From assembly GCF_001310635.1 (NCBI RefSeq), contig NZ_BAXR01000012.1, positions 16,154 to 80,153 of the forward strand: a stretch of DNA of 64,000 nucleotides, given 5' to 3'. A program made the position numbers and the translations under genes. This document shows, piece after piece, positions 1 through 10,565 of the stretch (position 1 is the first letter of the stretch; each line of letters starts with the position of its first letter). The notes beneath the pieces were generated by a model. The model ran no database searches. It saw only the letters and a list, made by a program, of their open reading frames with translations, and was not told the DNA's origin. This stretch comes from Bacillus sp. JCM 19034 (GTDB lineage Bacteria > Bacillota > Bacilli > Bacillales > Bacillaceae_D).

Positions 1-3000
1 AGATCCATCACAATTGTTTGTAGGAAAGTCGACTTTCCATATCCCGGACTCGCAAATACAGCGATATGACCATCCTTTGATAAGTCTAATGTTAATGGTT
101 TCTGTGATTGAAGCTCAGGCTGATCAAGTAAACCAATTGTCACCCGTAATGGCTTCTTCTCTTCCTTCCAAGCTTCCTCAAATTCAATAGGGTGCAATGT
201 TTTTGGTGTTAGCTGTTCAGGTAGCGGTGGTAACCATGGACGCGGCAATGGTGCAATATCCTCCGCTTTCGCATATTCATTAATATGATCAATTACGGCA
301 TCCAACTCAGTCGGTACCTTTTCAACTTGCTCTTTCTGACCTAAACCACTTAAATCTTCCGTTAAAATATCATACTGACCTAAATCATTTATTGCATAAA
401 TAGTCGTATCAACTAATTCATAGTCATCTTGGTCTGGAACGTAATCAGCACCGCTCCAAGCACTTTGGAACAATTCATAAATTTCGTTATTTCCCACTTG
501 TAAATAGGCACGCCCTGGCAATGTAATTTCCGCTGCATCAGGGGTTTTTAATATTTCATTTGAATCACTTGCATTTTGCACTTTCAACGCAAGCTTAAAT
601 TTCGAGTTCGACCAAATTTGATCATCAACAACCCCACTCGGCTTTTGCGTCGCCAAAATTAGATGAATGCCAAGTGAACGTCCAATCCTTGCAGTAGAGA
701 CAAGCTCTTTCATAAAATCAGGCTGCTCTGATTTTAACTCAGCGAACTCATCAGAAATTAAAAATAAATGAGGCATTGGTTCTTCTACTTTTCCTTGCTT
801 GTAAAGCTTCTGATATTGGTTAATATGATTGACATCATTTTCACCAAAAAGACGCTGCCTCTTTTGCAGCTCTGCTTTAATTGAAGCTAAGGCCCGCATT
901 GATTGACTACGATCCAAGTTCGTAATCGTCCCAACTAAATGCGGTAGTTTCTTAAATAAATTCGCCATCCCTCCACCTTTATAGTCAATTAATAAAAAGG
1001 CAACCTCATATGGATGGAAGTTAACACTTAGGGATAAAATATAGGACTGTATAATTTCCGACTTACCTGACCCTGTCGTACCAGCAACAAGCCCGTGGGG
1101 ACCATGTGCCTTTTCATGGAGGTTCAGCTGAACAATGTCATCTTTCCCACGTAATCCGAGTGGAACCGCTAAACTCTTGTATGTTTCATTTACCCGCCAT
1201 CTAGTCGAAATGCTTAATTCCTCGACTCGTTCTACTCCATACATCTCAAGGAACGTCACACTTTCTGGAATCGAATTTTTTAAGCTTTGTAAATGATTGA
1301 TCGGTGCGAGGGCACGAGACACTTCCTCCTTTTCAAAGGTTAATGGGAAGTGATCAGGAACAAAGGAGCGATTAACAAGCTCTCCTTCTTCTAAGATGAT
1401 GTTGCCTGTCTTAGAATCTCTTATATCAATAACTGTCTTTACATGTTCAGGTAATGAGTGCATCACATCTTGAACGAACACGAGAGAAACACCTAGCTCA
1501 CGTGGGTCCTCATTGAAAAACTCCATAATCGTATGATCTAGAATCAGCTTTTCGTCTGTAATGAGGACAACATAATGCGGAAAAAAGTACGTTTTTTCAT
1601 TCGTTTTTCCTTTTTCATCAATTCACTTGCTTTCGTTCTTTCAATATTTGATACATGGAATACAGTACTTGATCTCGCGAACGCTCATGATAGACGAATC
1701 CTCTTACATTGACATCACGTATGCTTGCATGAGGAAGCCATCTCATCCAATTCCATTCCTCTTTTTCCTCTTCCGGGAATACCGTTATAAACTGAACATC
1801 ATGATAGCTTTGAAATAGTGCGATTTGCATCACTAGCAACTGTAGCTGCTCTAAAACGAGGTGTCGTTGACCGATGTAACCAACAGGTCCCTTCATTAAA
1901 GATGCCACGACAGGTACGTTATGAAGATCTTCATGCTCATTCAAAAGTTCCCGTGCTTCATCAACTAATTCATCCTTTTCTTGAGTGAATTCTTCTTCAT
2001 TGAAGTCAATCTCAAAGCTTCTCTCTGCCGTACCAAGCCCTGTACGATACTGAAGAAAATCATGATGAAACATCGTTTTCTCATAAATTCTTGCATCAAC
2101 TCGTACTGCCATATCTCTAATTTGTTCAATATTTGGAAAGTGATATTGTAATGAGTGTCTTTGTTCCTCACTTATTCGATAAAGCTCTTTCGTTTTTCGG
2201 TGTAAATACTCTCTATAGCTCTCTAACCGTTCTTTCGTTTCTACCTTATATTGCTTAAGATTTTTAACATAATAAATGATTGCAATTAAAATGGTTGTGA
2301 CCGTCATCGCAAGCATGACGACAATGTATATTCCTCGTGGCTGAAAGATCGTTAATAATACAAACGCCGCAATCATAACAAGTGGAGGGACAATCGTACG
2401 CCCTAGCTGCTCACTCGGTTTTGACGGTTTATATGGTGGTTTAGCAATCGTCTGTTTTTTTGTTGGTTCACGATAAATAACACGTGGAGAACGATGATAA
2501 TCTGGATATTCCTCACTATAATACGTGTCACGTTCCACCAATTTCGCTAACTTGGAGGAGAGCTTCCCTTGATCACCAATAACCTCCATATCTTCAGCGT
2601 TTATCGTAATTATGAGCCCATCAACGTATATTTGATCCCCCGGTTCAATTGTTTGAACATGGTTCTTACATACATTATTATGATAAACATCACCATTATT
2701 AACTATTAATTGGAATAACTGATTTTCAGGCTGTCGTATGAGTGAAAAATCAGCCTTCGTTGATTGAAGCTGAATATCGTGATGTTCACTATTACCGTAC
2801 GTCACAGTTGAAACACCAGCTAAATCATAAACAACGACTTCTTCCTCTTCTATAACAAGAAACTCAATTTCCGTAGATCCTACTGGTAAACGTACTCGTT
2901 GATAGGGCAACAGAGCTTCCCCATCAAGAACACAGGTTTCGCCATCCCAATTTAGGACAAATGATGTCGTTAAGCCCGTAAACGTTACCGTATCAGACCA

Positions 3001-3096
3001 ATCGTCACTTACCGTAATTTCTTTTACTACACCTTCAGGTAAAAAGCATTTGTGTAGCTGCCTATCAAAAAGAATTAATAGTCTTGTTTGTGCCAT
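1..3096 (-). CDS. essC: EssC, FtsK/SpoIIIE-type ATPase of type VIIb secretion (3' partial, one frameshift)
   Basis: Membrane-bound motor ATPase of the WXG100 (type VIIb) secretion machine. The first 492 residues hold the two FHA-like domains and two membrane segments near residues 235-280. Frame 1 then stops at 1618, but the neighbouring frame continues without a stop to base 1. It reads [14 protein letters not shown], then the first ATPase domain (Walker A GTTGSGKS near 1060-1090, Walker [10 protein letters not shown] near 740-770), and the start of the second (GYGKS near 20-45). The shift lies at about 1618-1630 in a homopolymer-rich stretch, so I read it as one gene with a probable sequencing indel. 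It is the last visible gene of the operon and the C-terminus lies outside the window. The order esx-esaA-essA-esaB-essB-essC follows the Staphylococcus scheme. Confidence 0.93.
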
Positions 3097-3167
3097 GATT
3101 CTCTTCCTCTCTCAGTCAACCACGTTTGCGTGACTTACTAGATCACATTACGACGATTCTCTTCCTC

Positions 3168-4462
3168 TTATTCTTCGTCTTCATCTTCATCATCTTCATC
3201 CACTTCTGCTTCTTCATCTACTTCTTCATCTTGCTCTTGTTCGACGTCCTCTCCTTCTACTGTCTCTTCCTCTAGTGATTCCCCATCTGTAACCCCATCG
3301 TCCTCAACTTCCATGTAATCTTCCCGATAGCGATTCAATTCATCTTGCAATCTTCGTACTTCCTCATCACGCTCCGATCCACTTAATTGCGGGTCATTAC
3401 GGACTTGTTCTAACTGCTTTATGAGTCCGTACATAATTAATTGTGGATCATCGATAAACATCGCCTTCTCAATTGACTCCTCAAAATTACCACGTCCATT
3501 TAAAATCCAATAGAGCAAATAATTCTCATCACTACGCAAGCTAACATTTCTCATTATCGCTTCTTTTTCTCGATTTGATAAACTCTCAACTTGGATATAT
3601 GAATACGATAAAATATATTTTGTTCGATATGGCAATCGCTCAGGGTCTTCTCTGCGAAGCGTTGAAATAACCCCACTGTAATCAGAAGACAGGAATTCAC
3701 CATGTGCCGTTAATAATTTATCCTGATAAGGATCTTTCACAAACATGTAATAAAACAACGGAACTGCCAAAACGATTGACAATGTGATCATAATAATCGA
3801 TAGCTGCTTAAATAAGCGAAATCGTTTAATCGGTACGGTAGTCATTGTTTTTTCCACTTTTTGTTGTTCTTTGCGGTAGCACTTTTGAATATATGTAATT
3901 AATTCTTCTAAGCTATCTATCTCTTGAATATGCCTTTCAAACTCGGACTCTTTAACCTTTTTTAGCGAGCCATTGTACAAATCATCAAACGTATACTGCT
4001 TAGAAAATAAAGCGAGGATAAAACATTTATATTGTAGGAGAAATTCTTTTTCCTTACCCTCATAAGGTGGTAACAATTGACGAATCCCACGATACATGAT
4101 TGATGGCATTAAATTGTCATCAAAAACGACATTATCAGGATGTAGAAAAACGTCGTCCTAGTTGATAAGTAAGGCTTTAGCTTTGCTAAATTCCAAAGCA
4201 ACCGCAATTTCTCATTTCGTTTGAGATTCTTTATATCATTCCACTTCTTTTTTTCCTCTTTCACCTCAAACGTAAACCTAAAAAGATCCTCTTGCTCTTC
4301 TAACGAAACAGGCAAAAAGTATTCTGAAGGTGAAGTGATTAGTCCCATTTGTTGAATATCCTTTACCTTCGTTTGCGATTTTGCTAATTCTGTACTCCAC
4401 TGTTCATCTTCTATTTGAAAATGAAGAGTGAGCGAATCCAACTGAATCTTTTTTTCCTTCAT
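3168..4462 (-). CDS. essB: EssB (YukC-like) type VIIb secretion membrane pseudokinase (one frameshift)
   Basis: Bitopic scaffold protein of the type VIIb secretion system. The first 117 residues (4462 to 4109) are the cytoplasmic pseudokinase-like part. The frame breaks at the T run at 4146-4150: restoring one T turns FFYILIM into FFLHPDNVVFDDN, a stretch typical of EssB, and this joins directly to the 313-residue ORF ending at 3168. A single membrane segment follows at about residues 223-246 (LSIIMITLSIVLAVPLFYY), then a helical extracytoplasmic part and a very acidic tail rich in E and D. ATG 4462 has a GAAGGAG site upstream. The gene sits between esaB and essC on the same strand. The break is most simply a sequencing error, not a second gene. 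Confidence 0.92.
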
Positions 4463-4506
4463 AACGTTTTACTCCTTCATCTTTTAAACAGGCCATGCAC
4501 GCTAGC

Positions 4507-4761
4507 CTATAAGACTTGTAAAATATCACCATCTGTAATTGGATAATGACTTACGATATCATCATCCGTAATTAACAACTTTTTCGTTAACACTCTAATG
4601 GCGTATTGAGAAGAATCTGTCTGCTGGATATGTAGCGTATCGGAGACACTTAACAATAATTGCTTTGCCGTTACTTGAACTGGAATGCGCAGGTCATATA
4701 CGCCTCCATCCCAATATTGAAAATCAATCGTTACATTAATATGTGTTGACTTTGCCATCAT
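4507..4761 (-). CDS. esaB: EsaB (YukD-like) ubiquitin-fold protein
   Basis: Small 84-residue protein with the beta-grasp pattern of the YukD/EsaB family, which are ubiquitin-like cytoplasmic accessory proteins of type VIIb secretion. Two ATG codons are in tandem at 4761 and 4758, preceded by a TAGGAGAG ribosome site. It lies 44 bases upstream of essB and 8 bases after essA, consistent with co-transcription. The family role (regulation or assembly of the secretion machine) is known only in outline. The assignment rests on the size, the sequence pattern (NVTIDF at the start, DGDILQVL at the end) and the operon position. Confidence 0.88.
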   Translation of the reverse strand: MMAKSTHINVTIDFQYWDGGVYDLRIPVQVTAKQLLLSVSDTLHIQQTDSSQYAIRVLTKKLLITDDDIVSHYPITDGDILQVL

Positions 4762-4769
4762 CGACTCTC

Positions 4770-5270
4770 CTAATCCATAACTTGTCGCATCATCATAAAT
4801 ACGAAGCCACCAACCAAAGTGACTAATCCTATAATGGAGAAAAGGAGGACGTTACTCGCGCCCTCACTAAACTCTTCTTCATTTATTCGACTATCAGATG
4901 ATGGAGCCGTATAACTGTCTGTAAACAGAGATTCTAAAACATGTGCGACTGTTGTATCTGATTGACTTTCCATTTCAAAAATAGATTGTTGAATCTCCTC
5001 AAACCACTCTGCTTGTTCAAGTTGCTTTTTAACAATGGTCTCCTTCGTCTCTTCTCTGAACAATTCCGGAAAGGTCCTCTCGAGCTCGGTTTCCTTGTTC
5101 ACCTGTTCCCCACCACGATTACCTCCACTTATTCGATCAAGATCCATGTTTAATCTTCCTCTTTCTGTATTACTGGACTCTTCATCAGCCTGTACCGCGA
5201 ACGTTGGTAAGAATAAACTAACCATTAACAAACAGAATACAATTTTAACTAGCTTTTGAAACCTCTTCAT
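4770..5270 (-). CDS. essA: EssA type VIIb secretion membrane protein
   Basis: Protein of about 166 residues from ATG 5270 (MKRFQKLVK). It has an N-terminal hydrophobic signal-like segment (residues 8-28), a charged helical extracytoplasmic middle and a C-terminal membrane segment (LLFSIIGLVTLVGGFVFMMM). This two-membrane-segment layout and size fit EssA. ATG 5270 is chosen over the upstream in-frame start because a GAGGCGA site precedes it. The start overlaps the 3' end of esaA by 26 bases, indicating translational coupling. The sequence itself is weakly conserved in this family, so the operon context carries much of the call. Confidence 0.85.
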   Translation of the reverse strand: MKRFQKLVKIVFCLLMVSLFLPTFAVQADEESSNTERGRLNMDLDRISGGNRGGEQVNKETELERTFPELFREETKETIVKKQLEQAEWFEEIQQSIFEMESQSDTTVAHVLESLFTDSYTAPSSDSRINEEEFSEGASNVLLFSIIGLVTLVGGFVFMMMRQVMD

Positions 5271-8200
5271 CGTCCATCGCCTCACTTTTTGTTGAACGCT
5301 TGTACACTAACAAATTAAGCAGAATAGCTAGTAGACATAGTACAAATAATATAAAGAAGGTCGCTTGATAATTAATTGATTCATTAAAGGCACTAACTAA
5401 CATATTTTCTACATATTGCAAAGGTGAATATGCACGTAAACCACTACTAGAAACGGAACCTAATGCTCTTGTAAAGAACAAATACATAGCAAATACCGTT
5501 AGTAACAAGAACATCCCTATCATGTTCAATTGCCGTATTAGATATGTCGCAAAGAGTAAGATCGTCACAACTATAATCGTTAACAGGAGTGTCCATAACA
5601 TTAAATTTGACCCTTCCAACCCTAAAGTGTAACTAGATATAACTCCAATCGCTGCACCTTCAATGAGTCCGATACCAGCTGTAATGATCGTAATTGGTGT
5701 ATTTTGCGAGAATATCGTTCTTTCCCCTTCAAATTCATCCTTATCTATACGACGACGTTGGTAATTAGTTGCAATCACATGTGCAGTAAAAAGGGCAACA
5801 ATAAAGGCAGTTAACACAATAAAATACGGTGTGAATGTGTCATCAGCAACGATAACTCCATCATTTTTCGTTTGGACCGGACTAGATAAGAATTCTAATA
5901 GGTCCTCATTCTGTCTTTCACCAATTCGACTATTTGCCAGGACCTCAGTAAAGTTCTCAACAAACTTTTCATCCTCTATTAATTTATCCGTCAGATTTGT
6001 AGAAAGCTCTTCTGCCTGGTTAATTAGGTTATTTCCACTTTCTTGGATGGTTGTTGCTTGATTATTAATTTCTTCAAACGTTTGATAAACATTCTCTGCC
6101 GAATAAAAATTGCTTTGTGCTTGATCAGCAAGAGATTCGCTTGTTGATAATAGTGGCATAAAATCAGAGCTTAATGCCATAATCGCCTGTTGTTCCTCAT
6201 GATTAGCATCTAGCACATCAGATTTTTCATCAATTAGCGTCATGCTGCGGTCACGCCATTCCATAACATCCTCTAACACTTCAGTGAGGCTCTGATTCAT
6301 CACCTGTGCCTCTTCTGTTGTAGAAACTAACTTTTCAATTAGTTGGTCCATTCGATCCTCTGCCTGGCTTGACATGCCATGATATAGTCTCACTTGCTCG
6401 TATAGCCGTGCGATTGGCTCTCGAATTTCCTGTGTGACACCAGATGTTACTCGTTCGACAACATAGTTCGTAATCAATGTATCTAATTCTTGAACATTGA
6501 AAAGATAGTATAAAGACGTCTCTGTTGCCAGTTCTGATAAGCGGTTCTCTACAAAGGAATCTCTTAAATCAGGTGAACTCATATTTAAACCAAAATAAAC
6601 TTCGAACAAAGCTGCGAGTTTTTTATAGTCACTAATTGTATGCTCAGCTGCATGAATAAGAGCTTGCGTACCATCGTCTAAAAGCGGTGACATCACTTGA
6701 TGATAAATATAATTATTAATGACCGTCACTTTTTCGATAATTGGTTCGGGTTCTTCCTCGCTACCATCATCATTACCATCATTACCATCATCATCGTTAT
6801 TTTCCTCATCTAGCTGATCGGGCTCTTCTGAATCTTCAGATCCTCCCTTTTCTTCAGATTCCTTTTCCTCCTCTACACCCTCTTCATCAGGTTGGTCTTG
6901 GTCTTCTTCTCGTCTTTCTTTATCAGTATCTTCATCATCCTCACGGCCTCTATTCTCTTCTTCAACGTTTGTTCCGTCTTCCCCTGTCTGCTCTTCATTT
7001 AATTCCTTTTTATCAGTTCCTTCAGTAACCGTATTGGCAAGTAGAGGAGCAAGAGAAACCTCATACCCTGAATCTTCTTCTATATGATCCACATCTGTTA
7101 TATCTTCTTGAAGCATTTCCCAGCTCCAAGATGCAGGTTGAAATACATCTATATCACTATTTGGATTTTTCAACTGCAGTTGGATGCGAACAGTAAAGAC
7201 ACCTTCGTCATTAGCTGGCAAGTTCACTTCACCGTTTTCTTTATACACATCCGTGTAATTCACTTCATCTGAATCAGGTAACGTTAACCACAATCTATTT
7301 AACTCATATTCATTCGGTATAGATAAAGTGAAGGTTTGCCCCGACTTTTCATTAGCCGGTAATTGAACAGAGTTGGTCATTACCACACCCGTTTCAGCTA
7401 AGCGGTTTTTAATTTCCTGAATTTGAATCGATAATAGATCACTATTGTCAAGTTCATCAGGTGTGAAACCATATTCGCGACTATATTTTCTTGCTGTCGC
7501 GATGACGTTTGTTAATTCTAATTCCATCTGTTCAGATAAGCCAGATTGATCAATATCTCGCATACGTAAGGATGGTAATTGATTAATATGTTTTTCAATC
7601 GTACGAAGCATATTGCCATCAGGCCGCCTAAATAACGAATTTAAGCTTGTTAACTCATTTTCAAACGCATTCGTAAAGATTCCTGACAATCTTTTTGATA
7701 CGGTACTTTCCATATTCGATTGGAGCGTTTCTTCTAAATTCTTCTCCAAATGACTTACTTGCTCATTTGCTCGCTCAAAATATTCACGTAAAAGAGCAGC
7801 ATCGGAAATAATCGTTGAACGATCTTCTTGGAGTTGGAACTGATTATTAATTCGCTCATTAGCACTAACAAGCTGATCGAGCTGTCTTTGGGTTTCCACA
7901 TCATTGACCGTAGTATTAAATTGATTTAATGATTCATAAAACCCTTGTGATAAAGAATGGTTCGTTTCTGTTAAATTAGCTACATCATCAACATTTGATA
8001 CAAAGCTTTGACCTAATTCTACTTCCTCCGTCAAACGATCCGTAAAGGACTCCAGTGTTTCCTCTAAACTACTAAAGCTTCCTTTTGATACATCTGTAAA
8101 GTCCTTGACTGTATTAAACTGGTTCGTAAAATTAGATAGTGGATTCGAAATATTACTATTATATGTATTTGTATATTTAGCCTGTTCATCAATAATATAG

Positions 8201-8718
8201 CTAATATGATCCTGAGCATCGTGTAAATTGCCAATCACACTAGCAAAATAAACATCAATGACTCGACGATTAAAGTCATTTAATATATCACTTGCTGCTC
8301 TTTCGGCCTCTGCTCGAATTTCATCATTTTCTGAAGCATTAATTTTATAGTTTAATGTAACGGGCTCTGGTGAAACGGCATCCATTGAGAGTGCCTTAGC
8401 AGAAAAATCGTTCGGGATGACAATCATCATGTCATATGTTTGCCTCTCCAGCCCACTTTCCGCTACACCTCGACTGACGACAAACCAGTCATGGTTTGAA
8501 TCATGATCAACACTACGAACAAACGCATCTCCGAAAGCTAGTTGTTCATTATTAAAAATCGCACCTTCATCCTCATTAACTAATGCAATCGTCATTCGGT
8601 GTCCGGTATTAACATTATTTGTCTTCGTGACTTGGTTAAGTGCGATATAAGACAACCCAACAGATAGTACAAGAACTAATATAAGGAAGACGATTAACCG
8701 AATTTCTATTCTTTTCAT
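5245..8718 (-). CDS. esaA: EsaA (YueB-like) large type VIIb secretion membrane protein
   Basis: Protein of about 1157 residues. It has one N-terminal membrane segment (residues 8-30), a very large extracellular helical domain and about five to six C-terminal membrane segments (from YFIVLTAFIVALF onward), the layout of EsaA/YueB/YhgE-Pip proteins. In B. subtilis the homologue YueB is the SPP1 phage receptor; EsaA is a core part of the secretion machine. Around residues 590-670 lies an unusual, strongly acidic low-complexity insert rich in E, D, G and N, encoded near 6740-7000. The start is set at ATG 8718 (MKRIEIRL), with GGGAGAGAATAGG upstream, rather than the longer reading. It follows esxA, separated by a hairpin, and overlaps essA. 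Confidence 0.92.
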   Translation of the reverse strand: MKRIEIRLIVFLILVLVLSVGLSYIALNQVTKTNNVNTGHRMTIALVNEDEGAIFNNEQLAFGDAFVRSVDHDSNHDWFVVSRGVAESGLERQTYDMMIVIPNDFSAKALSMDAVSPEPVTLNYKINASENDEIRAEAERAASDILNDFNRRVIDVYFASVIGNLHDAQDHISYIIDEQAKYTNTYNSNISNPLSNFTNQFNTVKDFTDVSKGSFSSLEETLESFTDRLTEEVELGQSFVSNVDDVANLTETNHSLSQGFYESLNQFNTTVNDVETQRQLDQLVSANERINNQFQLQEDRSTIISDAALLREYFERANEQVSHLEKNLEETLQSNMESTVSKRLSGIFTNAFENELTSLNSLFRRPDGNMLRTIEKHINQLPSLRMRDIDQSGLSEQMELELTNVIATARKYSREYGFTPDELDNSDLLSIQIQEIKNRLAETGVVMTNSVQLPANEKSGQTFTLSIPNEYELNRLWLTLPDSDEVNYTDVYKENGEVNLPANDEGVFTVRIQLQLKNPNSDIDVFQPASWSWEMLQEDITDVDHIEEDSGYEVSLAPLLANTVTEGTDKKELNEEQTGEDGTNVEEENRGREDDEDTDKERREEDQDQPDEEGVEEEKESEEKGGSEDSEEPDQLDEENNDDDGNDGNDDGSEEEPEPIIEKVTVINNYIYHQVMSPLLDDGTQALIHAAEHTISDYKKLAALFEVYFGLNMSSPDLRDSFVENRLSELATETSLYYLFNVQELDTLITNYVVERVTSGVTQEIREPIARLYEQVRLYHGMSSQAEDRMDQLIEKLVSTTEEAQVMNQSLTEVLEDVMEWRDRSMTLIDEKSDVLDANHEEQQAIMALSSDFMPLLSTSESLADQAQSNFYSAENVYQTFEEINNQATTIQESGNNLINQAEELSTNLTDKLIEDEKFVENFTEVLANSRIGERQNEDLLEFLSSPVQTKNDGVIVADDTFTPYFIVLTAFIVALFTAHVIATNYQRRRIDKDEFEGERTIFSQNTPITIITAGIGLIEGAAIGVISSYTLGLEGSNLMLWTLLLTIIVVTILLFATYLIRQLNMIGMFLLLTVFAMYLFFTRALGSVSSSGLRAYSPLQYVENMLVSAFNESINYQATFFILFVLCLLAILLNLLVYKRSTKSEAMDDEEVSKAS

Positions 8719-8837
8719 CCTATTCTCTCCCACAGTTTCTTCGTAATTAAAAGATCTATAATCAATATAATGGCAAATAATTAAATGTTATTAAGAGTTA
8801 CCCTTAATTGCCTTATCCTGGCAAAATTACTTCATAA

Positions 8838-8880
8838 TGAGTATGAGCTACACAACATTTAGTCATGTAGCTCATACTCA
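8838..8880 (-). promoter_or_regulatory. esxA-esaA intercistronic hairpin
   Basis: Perfect 14-bp inverted repeat: TGAGTATGAGCTAC (8838-8851) and GTAGCTCATACTCA (8867-8880) with a 15-base loop. The upstream arm (on the minus strand) contains the esxA stop codon. There is no U-run after it, so it is better read as an mRNA-stabilising or processing hairpin, or a leaky terminator that lets esxA outproduce the membrane genes, than as a strict terminator. Confidence 0.7.
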
Positions 8881-9213
8881 GTCATGTAGCTCTAAGCTAC
8901 TTACCTCGTTAGCCTTCTTATCTAAGACCAAAATTTGAGAAAGAGCCTCATCCTGTTGTGCAACAGCCTCAGCTGTTTTCTCTAACTGATGTTGAATTTC
9001 GAGAAGCAATTCAGCAAACGCTTCTGTACGTTTGCTTAAATCTCTAAATTGATCATCAAAGCGTTCAAACGCACGTCCTTCCCACTCACTTCTTAACTCA
9101 TCTTGTAAGTTCGAAAGGTTTCCTAAAACTTGTGTAATTTGCTGTGACCCTTGTCCATAACGTTTAGCCTTTGCTTGTAGTTGATCAGGAGTCATTTTAA
9201 TTTGGCCTGCCAT
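8878..9213 (-). CDS. esxA: WXG100-family secreted protein EsxA (YukE-like)
   Basis: A 111-residue helical hairpin protein with the W-x-G signature (WEGRAF, about residues 44-49), the hallmark of WXG100 substrates and co-factors of type VII secretion. The protein starts MAGQIKMTPDQLQ and continues with Q-rich amphipathic helices. It is slightly longer than the usual 97-100 residues, with the extra length at the C-terminus. ATG 9213 has an AAGGAGATGAGT site. It is first in the operon and is followed by a strong hairpin, which fits high expression relative to the machine genes. Confidence 0.95.
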   Translation of the reverse strand: MAGQIKMTPDQLQAKAKRYGQGSQQITQVLGNLSNLQDELRSEWEGRAFERFDDQFRDLSKRTEAFAELLLEIQHQLEKTAEAVAQQDEALSQILVLDKKANEVSSLELHD

Positions 9214-9297
9214 GAATACTCATCTCCTTCTTTATGTTAATTAGGATAAAAGAAAGCTAAGGTAAAAGTAAGCATTTCTTTTCGCTTAGCCTATTTA

Positions 9298-9327
9298 ATG
9301 GTAATGTTGGCAAACGACACATGTCAA
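9298..9327 (-). promoter_or_regulatory. candidate sigma-A promoter of the esx operon
   Basis: On the minus strand TTGACA (9322-9327) is followed after 18 bases by TACCAT (9298-9303), about 85 bases before the esxA start. The -35 box is perfect and the -10 box weak, which may mean that an activator is required. Confidence 0.4.
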
Positions 9328-9655
9328 CAAGACTGGTAAACATTGAAAAAAATCATTAATTTGAACTGATACTCTAGTCATTACTCCTATGCTCTATCGC
9401 ATATACATTCCTTTATACCCATACTTTTTCAGAATATAGACATATCATTTCTAGAAGTAGAGTGTACTTGTCGAAAAACACAATACGAGTCTATAATCTT
9501 CGTTTTTTAGGTGAATTATTTGTTTAATGCAGGAAGTATGATATATATTCTGTTACCTACTGTAAGTTCTATAGTCCTATTAACTATTTCTATTTAGAAC
9601 CATTCGATACTTAAATTTCTCCCCGCAATAAAAAAACTAGTTATATAGAATCATT
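9328..9655. other. intergenic region between the divergent esx operon and the methyltransferase
   Basis: AT-rich stretch of about 330 bases with no ORF or RNA that I can recognise. It separates two divergently transcribed units. Confidence 0.5.
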
Positions 9656-9684
9656 TTCTAGCTCCATTCATAAGATGGTATAAT
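9656..9684 (+). promoter_or_regulatory. candidate promoter of the methyltransferase gene
   Basis: A perfect TATAAT -10 box at 9679-9684. The -35 box (about 9656-9661, TTCTAG) is poor. The predicted transcript start near 9691 makes the upstream TTG at 9690 unusable and supports ATG 9735 as the start. Confidence 0.45.
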
Positions 9685-9734
9685 ACTCTTTGACAGGGCT
9701 TACAATAAGTATTTTGAAAGTGAGGATACGAAAG

Positions 9735-10496
9735 ATGTTCAGTTATTATCACAAACTTTCTTCTGAAGTATACGATCTTGATAAACCTATTGGCCATTCG
9801 TTTGGAGATGCTGAGTTTTATAGTGAGAGATTATCTACTTGTAAAGGAAACATCCTTGAACCAGGTGTCGGAACTGGGCGTATTCTAATTCCTCTTCTTG
9901 AGGAAGGCTTGAAAGTAGACGGCTTTGATGTGTCACAAGAGATGTTATCCATCTGCCGTCATAACTGTGAAACGAGAGGGCTTACCCCGACGCTATTTCA
10001 AGAGAGAATGGAGTCCTTTTCACTACCTACTATGTATGAAGCTATTATAGTACCTACAGGAACCTTCTTACTACTGCATAAACGAGAAGACTCTATTAAA
10101 GCTTTAAACAATTTCTATCAACATCTCTCTCATCAAGGTAAGCTCATATTAGATATTTTCTTACAAACTGACTTATCAATTGGATCTGTATCCACAAAAG
10201 CTTTGGAGACAAAGAATGGGGATTTGATTACGCTAGAACAAAAAAAGGTTGAGATTGATTATATTAACCAATACACTATCTCTCATAATCGCTATGAAAA
10301 ATGGCAAAACGGTACACTCATTCAGACTGAATTAGAACGATTCCCACTTCGTTGGTATGGAGTTGAGGAATTTAAAATGATTCTTGAACAAATCGGGTTT
10401 AAAGATATTATCATCACAGCAGATTACAAGTTCGGACAATACCCCTCTAATTCTAGCCAGATCATTACGTTTGAGGCTACTGTGAATAAGAGCTAA
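9735..10496 (+). CDS. class I SAM-dependent methyltransferase
   Basis: A 253-residue Rossmann-fold methyltransferase. Motif I ILEPGVGTGRILIPLLEEG (about residues 37-55) binds S-adenosylmethionine, the acidic D of VDGFDVS follows at the next strand, and AIIVPTGTFLLL is the motif IV region. The C-terminal half (RYEKWQNG, RFPLRWY, LEQIGF) resembles small-molecule methyltransferases of the methyltransf_25/11 group. The substrate cannot be told. ATG 9735 is preceded by GTGAGGATACGAAAG. The gene is monocistronic, with its own promoter and a strong terminator. Confidence 0.82.
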   Translation: MFSYYHKLSSEVYDLDKPIGHSFGDAEFYSERLSTCKGNILEPGVGTGRILIPLLEEGLKVDGFDVSQEMLSICRHNCETRGLTPTLFQERMESFSLPTMYEAIIVPTGTFLLLHKREDSIKALNNFYQHLSHQGKLILDIFLQTDLSIGSVSTKALETKNGDLITLEQKKVEIDYINQYTISHNRYEKWQNGTLIQTELERFPLRWYGVEEFKMILEQIGFKDIIITADYKFGQYPSNSSQIITFEATVNKS

Positions 10497-10503
10497 ATAA
10501 ATA

Positions 10504-10548
10504 ATCTCCCTCTAATGCGTCTAACGCCTAAGAGGGAGATGAAATCTT
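10504..10548. terminator. Rho-independent terminator, probably shared by convergent genes
   Basis: Stem ATCTCCCTCT (10504-10513) with AGAGGGAGAT (10531-10540), plus an inner GCGT/ACGC stem. A T-rich stretch follows on the plus strand. It lies between the methyltransferase and the convergent phnM. Confidence 0.8.
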
Positions 10549-10565
10549 TTCTAATAATAGCTTGT

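Noticed and set aside
6741..7028. plus-strand ORF rich in H and L opposite esaA
   Set aside because: It is the shadow of the acidic low-complexity coding region of esaA.
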